Shown here piece after piece: positions 37,077 through 46,416 of a stretch of 64,000 bases of DNA (positions are counted from its first letter, which is position 1; each line of letters begins with the position of its first letter). The translations under genes and the position numbers were made by a program. The notes under the pieces were generated by a model. That model was not told the DNA's origin. It searched no databases and was given only the letters and a program-made list of their open reading frames with translations. The DNA comes from Corynebacterium sp. CNJ-954. Its GTDB lineage: Bacteria > Actinomycetota > Actinomycetes > Mycobacteriales > Mycobacteriaceae. Location: contig NZ_MKKI01000002.1 in the NCBI RefSeq assembly GCF_001942345.1, positions 1 through 64,000 of the forward strand, in the 5' to 3' direction.

Positions 37077-37550
37077 ATGGGAAACAACGACAGTGCACGC
37101 GAACTCAGCTCGTCGGTCACCATCGATGCGCAGGCGCGGGACGTCTGGTCGGTGATCACCGACTTCCGGAACCTCGCGGCGGCCAGCCCCGAACTCGTCA
37201 CCATGGTGCCGATCCTGCCCGGCGGGCTCCGCGAGGGGCAGAACTACATCGGGATCAACCGGCGGAAAGTGGTGGTGTGGCCGACCCGGAGCCGTATCCG
37301 TACCGTCTCTCCGGACCGGGAACTGTCCTGGGACACCGTGACCAGCGGGGCACGGTGGGTGTACGAGCTCAAGGAGACCGACGCCGGCACCGAACTCACC
37401 CTCCGTCGACCCGTCCCGGGGAGGCTGACCGGGGTCAGCAGTCTTTTCGCCCGCTTCCTGCTGGGCGGAGCAGACAGCCACGCTGACGAGCTTGAGCAGG
37501 GAATTCGTCAGACCCTGGATGCACTCAAACAGCGGGCGGAGAGGAACTGA
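37077..37550 (+). CDS. SRPBCC-family (polyketide cyclase-like) protein
   Basis: The 157-residue START-like ligand-binding fold begins 'SSVTIDAQARDVWSVITDFRNL' (segment 'IDAQARDVWSVITDF') and has the central 'LSWDTVTSGARWVYELKET'. It ends in a long helix ('ADELEQGIRQTLDALKQ'). No ligand is known. CAGGAGAGATGCC provides a ribosome binding site. It converges with the siderophore-interacting protein gene, leaving two bases. Confidence 0.82.
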   Translation: MGNNDSARELSSSVTIDAQARDVWSVITDFRNLAAASPELVTMVPILPGGLREGQNYIGINRRKVVVWPTRSRIRTVSPDRELSWDTVTSGARWVYELKETDAGTELTLRRPVPGRLTGVSSLFARFLLGGADSHADELEQGIRQTLDALKQRAERN

Positions 37551-37552
37551 CC

Positions 37553-38434
37553 TCAGATCTCGATGTCGAAGTCATCGGCCTCGCTGAAGGAACGCCCCTC
37601 AGCCTGGTAGGTGGCCGCAGCGCGCAGACGCGCCAGGTCCGCCTGGGTGCCGGTCCTGCCACGTCGCCAGTAGCCGAACACCTGGACCTGTTCTTTCGGC
37701 AGACGCAGTGTACGCAGGCAGTGGTGACGTACCCCCCGGATGTCTTCGCGTTCACCGGCGGCCCAGAACGCGCTCGAACCGTCCGAGGGTAGGGAAGCGA
37801 CCACGTCAGCGAGGGGAGTGGGTGAGGAGTTGTCGGCGAGGTGGAGCGTCGCGCCGGGAAAATCACCGGAGTAGCGATCGGCCGGGCCGGCGTCGGGAAG
37901 TGCCAGCGTGACCGTGTCGACCGGTACCGCCCGCGCGATCGCACTGGCGGCCGGATACGCTGAACCGTCGGCGAGAAGATGTATGCGCCGACCGTCGGAC
38001 ACGCCGGACGGGGCGGGATGCGGCCGGGGACCCGCGAACGGGACACGGTCGCCGGGGACAAGATCGCGTAACCAGCACATCATCGGTGAGTCCGAGCCAT
38101 GCACCACGATGTCGACGGCCACCGTGGACGACCGCCGGTCGAACTCCGCGATGGTGTACACCCGTCGGCACGTGTCGGGTTGGCCGGTGAGTGCACCGAT
38201 CTCGTCGCCGGGGTCGGGGACCGCCAGCCGCACCGCCAGATTGGGGTGCTCCCAGGCGGTCGTGTCGGTGATACCGGCGACATGGCCGGTGACGCGGGCC
38301 AGCCAGGGGTAGCGGCGGGACACTGAGGTGACGTCCAGGACCAGTTCACTGAGGCCCTTCCTGTGCTCTGTGCTGTTGAGGACGGACGTGACGTCCCGGG
38401 CGTCCTGCGTGGTGCGGTCTGTTGGGTGGTTCAT
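37553..38434 (-). CDS. Siderophore-interacting protein (ferric-siderophore reductase, SIP family)
   Basis: The 293-residue protein has an FAD-binding domain with 'RVYTIAEFDRRSSTVAVDIVVHG' (segment 'RRVYTIAEF') and a C-terminal SIP domain with 'HLLADGSAYPAASAI' and 'FWAAGEREDIRGVRHH'. It ends 'VFGYWRRGRTGTQ'. These proteins release iron from siderophores by reduction. It follows the ferric-siderophore binding protein by 24 bases, so both are in one operon. Confidence 0.88.
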   Translation of the reverse strand: MNHPTDRTTQDARDVTSVLNSTEHRKGLSELVLDVTSVSRRYPWLARVTGHVAGITDTTAWEHPNLAVRLAVPDPGDEIGALTGQPDTCRRVYTIAEFDRRSSTVAVDIVVHGSDSPMMCWLRDLVPGDRVPFAGPRPHPAPSGVSDGRRIHLLADGSAYPAASAIARAVPVDTVTLALPDAGPADRYSGDFPGATLHLADNSSPTPLADVVASLPSDGSSAFWAAGEREDIRGVRHHCLRTLRLPKEQVQVFGYWRRGRTGTQADLARLRAAATYQAEGRSFSEADDFDIEI

Positions 38435-38458
38435 GTGTGCTCCTCCCGGAGTGCGGTG

Positions 38459-39457
38459 TCAGAGATTGGTGAAGTAGGGCTCGAGCTGGTCGAGGAGCCA
38501 GGGGATGCTCAGGGCCGTCGGTGCGCCCAGGGCGGTGGCGGCAGGGGAGTCCAGCTCGGCCGCGGTGCCGTGTTCGACCGACGGCAGTGACGACCAGCCG
38601 GCGATGTCGTCGGGGCTGTCGGCACGTACCCACAACGCCAGCAGGTCCATGTCGAGCAGACTGATGTTCTCGGCGGACACCGAGATGCCACGTTTGGTTT
38701 CGGTGCCGGAGATGTCGTCTGCGGACAGGGTCATCCCCAGGTCGGTGAAGAATCGGTTCGCCGCGTCCTCCGGCGACGAGATCACGCTGAAACTTCCCTC
38801 GGAGTAGGCGGCGTAGGCGAAGGTGGCACCGTCGACGGCGGGATGGTCTTCGCCGACCTGGTGCATCAGGTCGTCAACCCCGGCGATGACGTCCTCGGCT
38901 CCGTCGTCGTCACCGAGAATGTGACCTGCGGCGGTGGTGACCTCCCTCCAGTCGTCGACCTTCCCGGTCCCGACCGTGGCCACCGTCGGTGCGATAGCGG
39001 AGAGTGCGTCGAAGGTCTCCTGGTCGGGGACGTAACCGGCGAAGATGACGTCCGGATTCTTCGCGGCGATCTCCTCCACCCCGAAGGATGAGATGGCGTC
39101 GGCACCGCCACCGGAATTGGTGATGGATTCCCCGGCGGCCTCCGTGGACCAGGGCACACCCGCGTCGAAGAGAGTGCTGACGACCTCTGTCGCCACGGGA
39201 TGCCCGAGAGAGGCGAAGGCGTCCGTCCAGGCCTGGCTGAAGCTGATGGCCCGTTCGGGGTGAACAGGAACCTCGGTGCTGCCGAAGGCATGCTCGACGG
39301 GCACCGACGTCTCCGCGGGCTGCGCTGCTGTGTCTGCCGTGCTGCCGGCGGGCCCCTCGGATCCGTCTGTCCCTGACGCGCACGACGCCAGTCCTGCCGC
39401 ACACGCGCACGCGACGACCGCCGAGACGCAACGCCGTGTCCAACCCGGTGTTCTCAC
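38459..39457 (-). CDS. Iron-siderophore ABC transporter binding lipoprotein
   Basis: The 332-residue cluster A-II (FepB/FhuD-like) protein starts at GTG 39457 after AGGAGGAG. The signal peptide ends in the lipobox 'LASC'. Family landmarks: 'PVHPERAISFSQAWTDAF', 'EEIAAKNPDVIFAGYV' and a C-terminal 'WLLDQLEPYF'. It delivers ferric siderophore to a permease, but no permease or ATPase gene is next to it. A DtxR-like box covers the promoter region. Confidence 0.88.
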   Translation of the reverse strand: MRTPGWTRRCVSAVVACACAAGLASCASGTDGSEGPAGSTADTAAQPAETSVPVEHAFGSTEVPVHPERAISFSQAWTDAFASLGHPVATEVVSTLFDAGVPWSTEAAGESITNSGGGADAISSFGVEEIAAKNPDVIFAGYVPDQETFDALSAIAPTVATVGTGKVDDWREVTTAAGHILGDDDGAEDVIAGVDDLMHQVGEDHPAVDGATFAYAAYSEGSFSVISSPEDAANRFFTDLGMTLSADDISGTETKRGISVSAENISLLDMDLLALWVRADSPDDIAGWSSLPSVEHGTAAELDSPAATALGAPTALSIPWLLDQLEPYFTNL

Positions 39458-39469
39458 AATTCTCCTCCT

Positions 39470-39488
39470 GTAGCTAAGCCTTACTTTC
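39470..39488. promoter_or_regulatory. DtxR-like iron box between the siderophore operon and the AraC gene
   Basis: The sequence GTAGCTAAGCCTTACTTTC matches the DtxR consensus (TTAGGTTAGSCTAACCTAA) at about 12 of 19 positions, including the central AGCCT. It lies 13 bases upstream of the binding-protein start and overlaps the -35 region of the divergent AraC gene, so iron could control both. Confidence 0.5.
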
Positions 39489-39518
39489 CTCACGGTGGAC
39501 AAGTGTATGGTCAGCCTC

Positions 39519-40943
39519 ATGGACCGGATTGACCGTATGACGCACACTGTTGAACTGAATTTTCCGGTCTTCTACTGGACGGTCTCCGGTTCCGCGCAGG
39601 TCGTCACCAGAACGGGAGCGGGTGGCGCAGATGGCGTCCGTAGGGTGGGGGCGGGCCGGGGAATCTGGGTTGACCAGGGGGTCGGCGTGCGGGTGGACCG
39701 TGCGCCGGACGCGGGAGTCGTCGGATTCCGGTGCAGGGACACCGACGTCCTGCCGTTTCGGGTGGACGGTACCGTGTCCGGCGGAGTGGTCGCGGAGCAG
39801 TGGCGGGACGGCCTCGTCGAGCAGTTCGCATCGAGTCTCGGTTACCTGCGTGGGACCGGTCCATCCACGACAACACCGGCGGGAATCGCCCGGCCGCCGT
39901 TGCCGACGTCAGCGGGCGCGCGTGCGGCGGCGAAACTCCTCCTGGATGATCCGACGTCGACCGGGACGGTGGCGTCCCTGGCGAATGCGGTCCACCTGTC
40001 ACCGGCGACCCTGAACCGGCGGTTCCGGAGCGAGACGTCTCTGTCCGTCGGGCAGTGGAGGGCGAGGGCACGGATCGCGTCGGCGACGGCGCTTCTACGG
40101 GGCTCCGGGATGACGCTGGAGACCGCGGCTCACCGCGTCGGACTATCGTCGGGGTCGGCGCTCGCGCGGCTGTTCCGGGAGACGATGGGGACGACCGCCG
40201 CACGCCTCCGGTCGTCGGAGGCCTTGGGATGTGCCGAGTCACCCGCGTCGGGTGCCGGCAGTCAGAGGTCCACCTGGCCGAGGACCAACAGGATGCACGT
40301 CCTGATCTGGGTCTACCGGGGTTCTGCTCGCGTGTCCGCCGGTGGCGGGAATCTGGAACTGGTGGAGGGCGATCTGGCATGGCTTCCCGCGGGCATCCCG
40401 AATGTCGTGCACATGGGGAATGACAGCCTGGTCCTGCCGGTCGGGGCCCGGGTCGGTCGGGCGCAGCACGGCGGAGGCCCGGTCCGACTGTGCGCGGAGG
40501 GCCTGAATGCAGACACTCTTCTCGGAGCGTCGGCACAGGAATACGATCCGCTCTTCGCCAGACAGACGGCACTGGTGGACGGGCTCTTCTACACCTACCT
40601 GGCCAGCGGGAGCGATGGAGACGTACAGGACTCCAGACTGATGACACGACTTCTGGAGACGTTTCGCCGGGACCCGTCCTCGGGCCGCACCGTGGAGGAG
40701 TGGGCGGAGCATCTCGGGTGTTCCCGGTCGGAGCTGACGGGTGCGCTCGCCGGGGACGGGGCCGGGGCCTTCCGTCAGTGGCGGACCTCGATGAGGATGG
40801 GAATCGCCCGCCAACTCCTCTCTGCCGGTGTCCCGGTGGACGGGGTCGCCCAGCACCTCGGGTACTCCTGCACCAGTTCCTTCAGCCACGTCTTCGCCCG
40901 GCACCACGGGGTTCCCCCGAGCAGGTACCGGGGCTACGTGTGA
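39519..40943 (+). CDS. AraC-family regulator with two complete sensor-HTH units
   Basis: The 474-residue protein is two AraC proteins in one chain. Unit one: cupin-like arm ('FPVFYWTVSGSAQVV') and an AraC helix-turn-helix pair at about residues 130-230 ('VASLANAVHLSPATLNRRFR', 'LETAAHRVGLSSGSALARLF'). Unit two begins at about residue 259: 'MHVLIWVYRGSARVSAGGG', 'GDLAWLPAGIPNVVHMG'. Its HTH pair at about 375-474 is 'VEEWAEHLGCSRSELTGAL' and 'VDGVAQHLGYSCTSSFSHVF'. Ordinary AraC proteins have about 250-330 residues and one HTH pair. The ATG 39519 lies 7 bases after TATGGT (39506-39511), leaderless. Divergent from the siderophore uptake operon, which it probably activates. Confidence 0.85.
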   Translation: MDRIDRMTHTVELNFPVFYWTVSGSAQVVTRTGAGGADGVRRVGAGRGIWVDQGVGVRVDRAPDAGVVGFRCRDTDVLPFRVDGTVSGGVVAEQWRDGLVEQFASSLGYLRGTGPSTTTPAGIARPPLPTSAGARAAAKLLLDDPTSTGTVASLANAVHLSPATLNRRFRSETSLSVGQWRARARIASATALLRGSGMTLETAAHRVGLSSGSALARLFRETMGTTAARLRSSEALGCAESPASGAGSQRSTWPRTNRMHVLIWVYRGSARVSAGGGNLELVEGDLAWLPAGIPNVVHMGNDSLVLPVGARVGRAQHGGGPVRLCAEGLNADTLLGASAQEYDPLFARQTALVDGLFYTYLASGSDGDVQDSRLMTRLLETFRRDPSSGRTVEEWAEHLGCSRSELTGALAGDGAGAFRQWRTSMRMGIARQLLSAGVPVDGVAQHLGYSCTSSFSHVFARHHGVPPSRYRGYV

Positions 40944-41038
40944 GGCGTCCATGTCCGACCACGGGATGAGTCGTCCCGCGCGGTAGTTCAGTCCTGGGCA
41001 CGATGACCCGGCGTCCGGAACCGGGGATAGTGACCACC

Positions 41039-42109
41039 ATGTACACCGCCTCAGTGATGTCGCTCGCCCCTCTGTCGATCATCGCCGGGGTGACCGTCTG
41101 GCGGATACGGAGGCATCCGCGACGTCCGTCCAACGGGTTCTGGCTGCTCGCCACCGTCGGTGCACTCTGGTACGCGGTACTGGCACTGACCTCTGCACTG
41201 ATGCCGGTGCACGCCGTGTCGGTGCCGGCACTGATCGGTACGGCACCGACGCTCATCCTTCCGGTCCTGGTGATCATCGCGGGGTTCTCGCTCATCGCCA
41301 ACACCGGGGTCGTGGTACGCCGTGAGGGGATCCGACTGGCGACCCTGACGCCCGCCGTGATCGGGGTCGCCCTGCTGGGGACGGTGGGTCTTGCGGCGAC
41401 GGCGCTCTACATCGCGGCGGGTGATGTGGCCGTATTGTCCTGGTCAGCCCGTGCGGCGGTGAATGTCGCGGTGCTGACCCTGATTCCCGGGGCCATGCTG
41501 ATCGTCGAGTTGGTCGCCTACACCGTCTACGCGGTGGTCTACCGCTGGATCCCGCACCGGGACGACGCAGATGTCGTGGACGTCATTGTCGTCCTCGGCT
41601 GCGGACTCGTCGACGGCGCGGTGTCACCGTTGCTGGCGGCACGGGTGGACAAGGCGGTCGCCGAATACACCGCCCAGGAGGACGCAGGAACCGCTCCGTT
41701 GATGGTCATGTCCGGTGGTCAGGGGACGGACGAGACGCGTGCCGAGGCGGAGGCGATGGCGGACTACGCGCGGGGACGAGGGGTCCCCGGTGGCAGGATC
41801 CTCATGGAGACCCAGTCCACGAACACCGAGGAGAACCTGTTGTTCACCGAAGAGGTGCTGAGGGACGCTGGGCTGGTTGACCCGGCTCTGCTCATCGTGA
41901 CCAGCAACTTCCACGTGCTGCGGTCGGTGTCGCTTTCGCGCCAACTACGCCTGCGGGTACGCGCACTGGGGTCGGTGACACCGTCCTACTACCTGCCCTC
42001 GGCGTTCCTCAGGGAGTTTGCCGCGCTGGTCGTCCACTACCGCTGGGCGAATGTCCTTGTCTGGCTCGCACTCACGGCCCTGTGGGCTGTTCCGCTGATC
42101 TTCATGTGA
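41039..42109 (+). CDS. YdcF-like (DUF218) membrane protein
   Basis: The 356-residue protein has an N-terminal half with about six membrane helices. A DUF218 domain in the second half has 'VDVIVVLGCGLVDGAVSPLLAARVD' (segment 'VIVVLGCGLVDG'), 'MVMSGGQGTDE', 'ETQSTNTEENL' and 'LIVTSNFHVLRS'. A last membrane helix ends the protein. YdcF/SanA/ElyC proteins affect envelope integrity. Start ATG 41039 lies 7 bases after GATAGT, so it is preferred to the ATG at 41003. Confidence 0.82.
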   Translation: MYTASVMSLAPLSIIAGVTVWRIRRHPRRPSNGFWLLATVGALWYAVLALTSALMPVHAVSVPALIGTAPTLILPVLVIIAGFSLIANTGVVVRREGIRLATLTPAVIGVALLGTVGLAATALYIAAGDVAVLSWSARAAVNVAVLTLIPGAMLIVELVAYTVYAVVYRWIPHRDDADVVDVIVVLGCGLVDGAVSPLLAARVDKAVAEYTAQEDAGTAPLMVMSGGQGTDETRAEAEAMADYARGRGVPGGRILMETQSTNTEENLLFTEEVLRDAGLVDPALLIVTSNFHVLRSVSLSRQLRLRVRALGSVTPSYYLPSAFLREFAALVVHYRWANVLVWLALTALWAVPLIFM

Positions 42110-42166
42110 CCGTAGACTCGTGCCACACCGCCGGAACCCACGCTGACGCCACCCACGGGAGCATTG

Positions 42167-42880
42167 ATGAGTACAGATTCCAGATTCACCGTCGCCGCCA
42201 TCCTCTTCGACATCGACGGCACCCTGGTGGATTCCACCGCGGCCGTGAACCGGGCATGGCGCGCGTGGGCAGCCGAGCATGACATAGAGGCCGATGAGGT
42301 CCTCGCCGTGTGCCACGGCCGGCGCTCCGCCGACACCATCGCGGACTTCCTCCCGGCTGACCAGGTAGCCGTCGAGGCCGAGAAGCTGGAGGCGAAGGAA
42401 ACCGGCGACGTCGACGGTGTTGTCGCGCTCCCTGGTGCGGCACACCTGCTCGCGTCACTGCCCAGGAGTCTCTGGGCGGCCGTGACCTCGGGTTCGCAGG
42501 AGCTGATGCGCGCACGGCTCGGCGCGGCGGGGCTCCCCGTCCCGGAGAGTCTGATTGCCGCCGAGGACGTTGTCGAGGGAAAACCGGACCCGCAGGGGTA
42601 CCGGAAGGCGGCCGAGGCGCTGGGCGTGGATCCGCTGGACTGCCTGGTCATCGAGGATGCCCCCGCGGGGTTGGCTGCCGGACGCGCCGCCGGTGGCCGG
42701 GTCCTCGCGGTGGCGACGTCCCACCCGCGCGGGACACTGGAAGCGCTCGGACGCGAGGCGTCGGCGGACGCCGTCCTCGATGACCTCACCGACCTCGTGG
42801 TCGAGGTGCAGGACGGTCGACTCGCCGTCACCGTCACCGACAGTGGAAGGACGGAAGCTCCTCGAGGGCACGTCTACTAG
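42167..42880 (+). CDS. HAD-family phosphatase (beta-PGM/GPP-like)
   Basis: The 237-residue protein has HAD motif I 'LFDIDGTLVDST', motif II 'AAVTSGSQEL', Lys in 'VEGKPDPQGY' and motif III 'VIEDAPAGLAAGRAAG'. An alpha-helical cap lies between motifs I and II. It resembles sugar-phosphate or glycerol-phosphate phosphatases. Start ATG 42167 with GGGAG upstream. It precedes ilvD by nine bases, but ilvD has its own promoter-like box. Confidence 0.85.
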   Translation: MSTDSRFTVAAILFDIDGTLVDSTAAVNRAWRAWAAEHDIEADEVLAVCHGRRSADTIADFLPADQVAVEAEKLEAKETGDVDGVVALPGAAHLLASLPRSLWAAVTSGSQELMRARLGAAGLPVPESLIAAEDVVEGKPDPQGYRKAAEALGVDPLDCLVIEDAPAGLAAGRAAGGRVLAVATSHPRGTLEALGREASADAVLDDLTDLVVEVQDGRLAVTVTDSGRTEAPRGHVY

Positions 42881-42889
42881 AGTTGGGAT

Positions 42890-44614
42890 ATGGATCACAA
42901 CACAGACAGCAGAGACACAGACTCAGTAGACATCAAACCCCGCTCCCGGGACGTGACCGATGGCCTGGAGAAGACCGCGGCCCGAGGTATGCTCCGGGCG
43001 GTCGGCATGGGCGACGACGACTGGGACAAGCCCCAGATCGGCGTCGCCAGTTCCTGGAATGAGATCACCCCCTGCAACCTGACCCTGAAGAAGCTCGCCG
43101 GTTTCGCCAAGGAAGGCGTGCACGCGGCGGGCGGGTACCCGCTCGAGTTCGGCACGATCTCGGTGTCCGACGGCATCTCGATGGGGCACGAGGGCATGCA
43201 CTACTCCCTGGTGTCCCGTGAGGTCATCACGGACTCGGTGGAGACGGTGATGTCCGCCGAACGACTGGACGGGTCGATCGTGATGGCGGGCTGCGACAAG
43301 TCCATCCCCGGCATGCTCATGGCCGCGGCGCGGCTGGACCTGTCCTCGGTGTTCCTCTACAACGGTTCGACGATGCCGGGGCAGGCACGCCTGTCGGACG
43401 GGACGGAGAAGGAAGTCACCCTGATCGACGCCTTCGAGGCGGTCGGAGCATGTCGGGCGGGCAAGATGTCGGAGGAGGACGTCGGAATCATCGAGCGCGC
43501 CGTCTGCCCCGGTGAGGGGGCGTGCGGAGGCATGTACACCGCGAACACCATGGCCTCGGCCGCTGAGGCGATGGGGATGAGCCTGCCCGGGTCCGCCGCG
43601 CCACCGGCGATCCACCGGAACCGCACCGAGTACGCACGCCGGTCCGGTGAGGCCGTCGTCGGCCTGCTGCGCAAGGGAATCACCACCCGCGACATCATCA
43701 CCCGTGAATCCCTGCTCAACGCTGTCGCGGTGGTCATGGCCCTCGGTGGTTCCACCAATGCCGTGCTGCACCTGATGGCCATCGCCCATGAGGCGGGTGT
43801 CGACCTGAAGCTGCAGGACTTCAATGACGTCGGCGACCGGGTCCCGCACTTCGGCGACCTCAAACCGTTCGGCCGGTACGTGATGAATGACGTCTTCAAG
43901 GTCGGCGGTATCCCGGTGGTCATGCGGGCACTGCTGGACGCCGGTCTCATCGACGGCAGCTGCCTGACCGTGACTGGCCGGACGGTCGCGGAGAATCTCG
44001 CCGAGATCAACCCACCGGACCCGGACGGGAAGATCCTGCGAAGCATGGATGAGCCGTTGCACGCCACCGGCGGTCTGAGCATCCTCAAGGGCTCGTTGGC
44101 CCCCGACGGGGCGGTGGTGAAGACCGCCGGCTTCGACGCCGAGGTGTTCGAGGGCACGGCACGGGTGTTCAACCAGGAACAGCCGGCGATGGACGCCGTT
44201 CTCAACGGTGAGTTGAAGAAGGGCGACGTGGTCGTGATCCGCTATGAGGGACCCAAGGGCGGCCCCGGCATGCGGGAGATGCTGGCGATCACCGGTGCCA
44301 TCAAGGGCGCCGGTATCGGCAAGGATGTCCTGTTGATCACTGACGGCCGGTTCTCCGGCGGATCGACCGGTCTGGTGATCGGCCACGTCGCCCCGGAGGC
44401 GGTCGACGGCGGCCCGATCGCCTTCATCGAGGACGGCGATCCCATCCGGGTGGACATCCCGTCGCGCTCCATCGACCTCCTCGTCGACGAGAAGACGTTG
44501 GCGGAACGGGCAGAGGGCTGGACTCCGCCGCCGAACCCGCGGTTGCACGGGGTGCTCGGGAAGTTCGCCAAGCTGGTGCAGTCCGCGTCGGTGGGAGCGG
44601 TCACGAATATCTGA
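42890..44614 (+). CDS. ilvD: Dihydroxy-acid dehydratase
   Basis: IlvD catalyses the third common step of Ile/Val synthesis and the Leu/pantothenate branch. The 574-residue protein has the Fe-S cysteines in '[13 protein letters not shown]', '[14 protein letters not shown]' and '[13 protein letters not shown]'. It also has '[10 protein letters not shown]' and the C-terminal '[16 protein letters not shown]'. The ATG lies 6 bases after TAGAGT (42878-42883), so a leaderless message is likely. It is not accompanied by other ilv genes here. Confidence 0.95.
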   Translation: MDHNTDSRDTDSVDIKPRSRDVTDGLEKTAARGMLRAVGMGDDDWDKPQIGVASSWNEITPCNLTLKKLAGFAKEGVHAAGGYPLEFGTISVSDGISMGHEGMHYSLVSREVITDSVETVMSAERLDGSIVMAGCDKSIPGMLMAAARLDLSSVFLYNGSTMPGQARLSDGTEKEVTLIDAFEAVGACRAGKMSEEDVGIIERAVCPGEGACGGMYTANTMASAAEAMGMSLPGSAAPPAIHRNRTEYARRSGEAVVGLLRKGITTRDIITRESLLNAVAVVMALGGSTNAVLHLMAIAHEAGVDLKLQDFNDVGDRVPHFGDLKPFGRYVMNDVFKVGGIPVVMRALLDAGLIDGSCLTVTGRTVAENLAEINPPDPDGKILRSMDEPLHATGGLSILKGSLAPDGAVVKTAGFDAEVFEGTARVFNQEQPAMDAVLNGELKKGDVVVIRYEGPKGGPGMREMLAITGAIKGAGIGKDVLLITDGRFSGGSTGLVIGHVAPEAVDGGPIAFIEDGDPIRVDIPSRSIDLLVDEKTLAERAEGWTPPPNPRLHGVLGKFAKLVQSASVGAVTNI

Positions 44615-44668
44615 GGAACTTCTGGGTTACCGGCTCCCGTGTCCGGAGTGACGGCTAGGGTACTTCCC

Positions 44669-45403
44669 ATGTCGAATGAAATGTCTTGGGCGGCACGCGC
44701 CATCATCACCACCCCTGACGGCACGCGGCCCGCACCGAGACAACGTCGACGGTCCTTCTACGACCTGGCGAAGAACCTGATCCTGTGGATCTTCTACCTG
44801 CAGAACATCCGGGTCGAGATCGTCGGGGCGGACAATGTTCCCCTCAGCGGCGGGGTGATCCTCGCCCCGAACCACCGAGCCTACTACGACGTCATTCCCG
44901 TCAGTGGGCCACTCCAGCTCCGCGGCGACCGTAAACCGCGGTACATGCTGAAGAAGGAGGCGTTCGCGAACAGGTGGATCACGAAGCTGTTCGTCGAGTT
45001 GGGCGGCATCGCCGTCGACCGTACCCCGGGGAAGGGGAGGGAGTCGTTCTCCGCGGCAGTGGACGCACTGCAGGACGGCGAGGTCGTCGCGGTCTTCCCC
45101 CAGGGGACGATCCGGCATGACCGGGAGATCGGTGAGATGAAATCGGGTGCGGTGCGCATGGCGGCGCAGTCCGGTGCGGTGATCGTGCCGGTCGGGTGTT
45201 CCGGGACGCAGAAGCTCTGGACCCGGGGGGAGCGGCCCCGGTTGGGTGGGCGTCGGGTGACCGTGCATGTCGTGGTCGGCGAGCCCTTCACCGTGGACGG
45301 TGACGATCTTGACGCGGGGACTTCAGAGTTACGGGCCGGTCTGCAGTCTGCCAAGGACCTGGCCGATGAGGCGGCCGAGAGACGTGCCTACTCCGGAAGG
45401 TAG
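44669..45403 (+). CDS. 1-acyl-glycerol-3-phosphate acyltransferase (PlsC-like)
   Basis: The 244-residue protein has the acyltransferase motif I as 'APNHRAYYDVIP' (N-H-x4-D), motif II 'KKEAFANRWITKL', motif III 'VAVFPQGTIR' and motif IV 'VIVPVGCSG', with one hydrophobic segment near residue 30. It would acylate lysophosphatidate. ATG 44669 follows TAGGGT (44656-44661) by 7 bases, a leaderless start preferred to the codon at 44639. Converges with and overlaps the transporter gene by 16 bases. Confidence 0.86.
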   Translation: MSNEMSWAARAIITTPDGTRPAPRQRRRSFYDLAKNLILWIFYLQNIRVEIVGADNVPLSGGVILAPNHRAYYDVIPVSGPLQLRGDRKPRYMLKKEAFANRWITKLFVELGGIAVDRTPGKGRESFSAAVDALQDGEVVAVFPQGTIRHDREIGEMKSGAVRMAAQSGAVIVPVGCSGTQKLWTRGERPRLGGRRVTVHVVVGEPFTVDGDDLDAGTSELRAGLQSAKDLADEAAERRAYSGR

Positions 45404-46416
45404 TCGTTGGTGGTGGCGTCGGCACCGTTGATCAGGGCATTGCTTCCCGTCGCCGCATCGAGCAGCCCGTTGTCGCGCATCCAGTCGGCGTAGTCCGACC
45501 ACGCCTGCGGGTTCTGAACACCGAACGTGGTGTCGCCGTCGCTGTTGCCCTTCTTCAGGATCCCGATGGTCGCGTCGACCATCGCCGCCAGCAGGTCGGG
45601 GTCGTAGGCGCCCTCGGTCTCCGGGGTGAGCGCTTCGACGGCCAGGGACGCGTCCCGCATCGCGGCGTCGTGCCCCTCGGCGGTGGCTGCGAGGAAGCCG
45701 CGGACCCGTTCGGCGTAGGCGTCGTCGTCGGCGAGTCGGGTGGGGTTGGCGATGATCACCAGTTCGGCGGAGGACGGCACCCCCATCTCGGCGGCGGTCA
45801 GCGTGGTGATGTCGGTGCGTTGTGAGAGCTCGACGCCCTCGATATTGGGGTATGCACCGAAGATGGCGTCCACCTGGTCGCTGAGCAGTGCCTGGTTGAG
45901 GTTCTGCTGGACGTTGGGCATGGTGATCGACTCCGGGTCGATACCTGCCTTGTCCGCGATGTAGTTCAAGGTGACCTGCTGCGACGGCAGGCCCGAGACG
46001 GCGACGGACTTTCCGGCGAGGTCCGCAGGTGCGGTGATCCCGGAGCTGGTCTTGGTGATCAGCGAGTTCAGCGGTGTGGGGATCAGCGCCCCGACATTGA
46101 CCACATCCAGCCCCTCGGCCCGGGCGAGGATGGTGTCGGTCTCGTAGCTGACCGCCATGTCCGCCCGTCCCAGCGAGACGTCCTTCGCGGCGTCGGCGGT
46201 GTTTCCGGGCAGCAGGAACTCCACGTCCAGACCGCGGTCGTCATAGGCGCCGGTGTGTTCGGCGGTGTAGAGGGACAGATGGTCGGGGTTCGGGTTCCAG
46301 TCCAGCAGGACGCGCGTGTGGCCGGTGTCGCCGTCCTCTGCGCCGCCGCAGGCGGCGAGCGAGAACGTGGTGGCGGCGGTCAGCAACACAGCGACAGAGC
46401 GGGTCAGGAGTTTCAT
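45388..46416 (-). CDS. Thiamine-precursor (HMP-type) ABC transporter binding lipoprotein
   Basis: The 342-residue NMT1/THI5-like binding protein has a signal peptide with lipobox 'LAAC'. The mature N-terminus 'RVLLDWNPNPDHLSLYTAEH' is typical of proteins binding pyrimidine precursors of thiamine (ThiY-type), followed by 'AVSGLPSQQVTLNY'. Last gene of a minus-strand operon ATPase-permease-binding protein; ATG overlaps the permease stop (ATGA). The TPP riboswitch upstream of the operon supports a thiamine-precursor substrate. Confidence 0.85.
   Translation of the reverse strand: MKLLTRSVAVLLTAATTFSLAACGGAEDGDTGHTRVLLDWNPNPDHLSLYTAEHTGAYDDRGLDVEFLLPGNTADAAKDVSLGRADMAVSYETDTILARAEGLDVVNVGALIPTPLNSLITKTSSGITAPADLAGKSVAVSGLPSQQVTLNYIADKAGIDPESITMPNVQQNLNQALLSDQVDAIFGAYPNIEGVELSQRTDITTLTAAEMGVPSSAELVIIANPTRLADDDAYAERVRGFLAATAEGHDAAMRDASLAVEALTPETEGAYDPDLLAAMVDATIGILKKGNSDGDTTFGVQNPQAWSDYADWMRDNGLLDAATGSNALINGADATTNDYLPE

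Noticed and set aside
39604..40647. 347-codon open frame opposite the double AraC gene
   Set aside because: Arg/Pro/Ser-rich shadow with no ribosome binding site.
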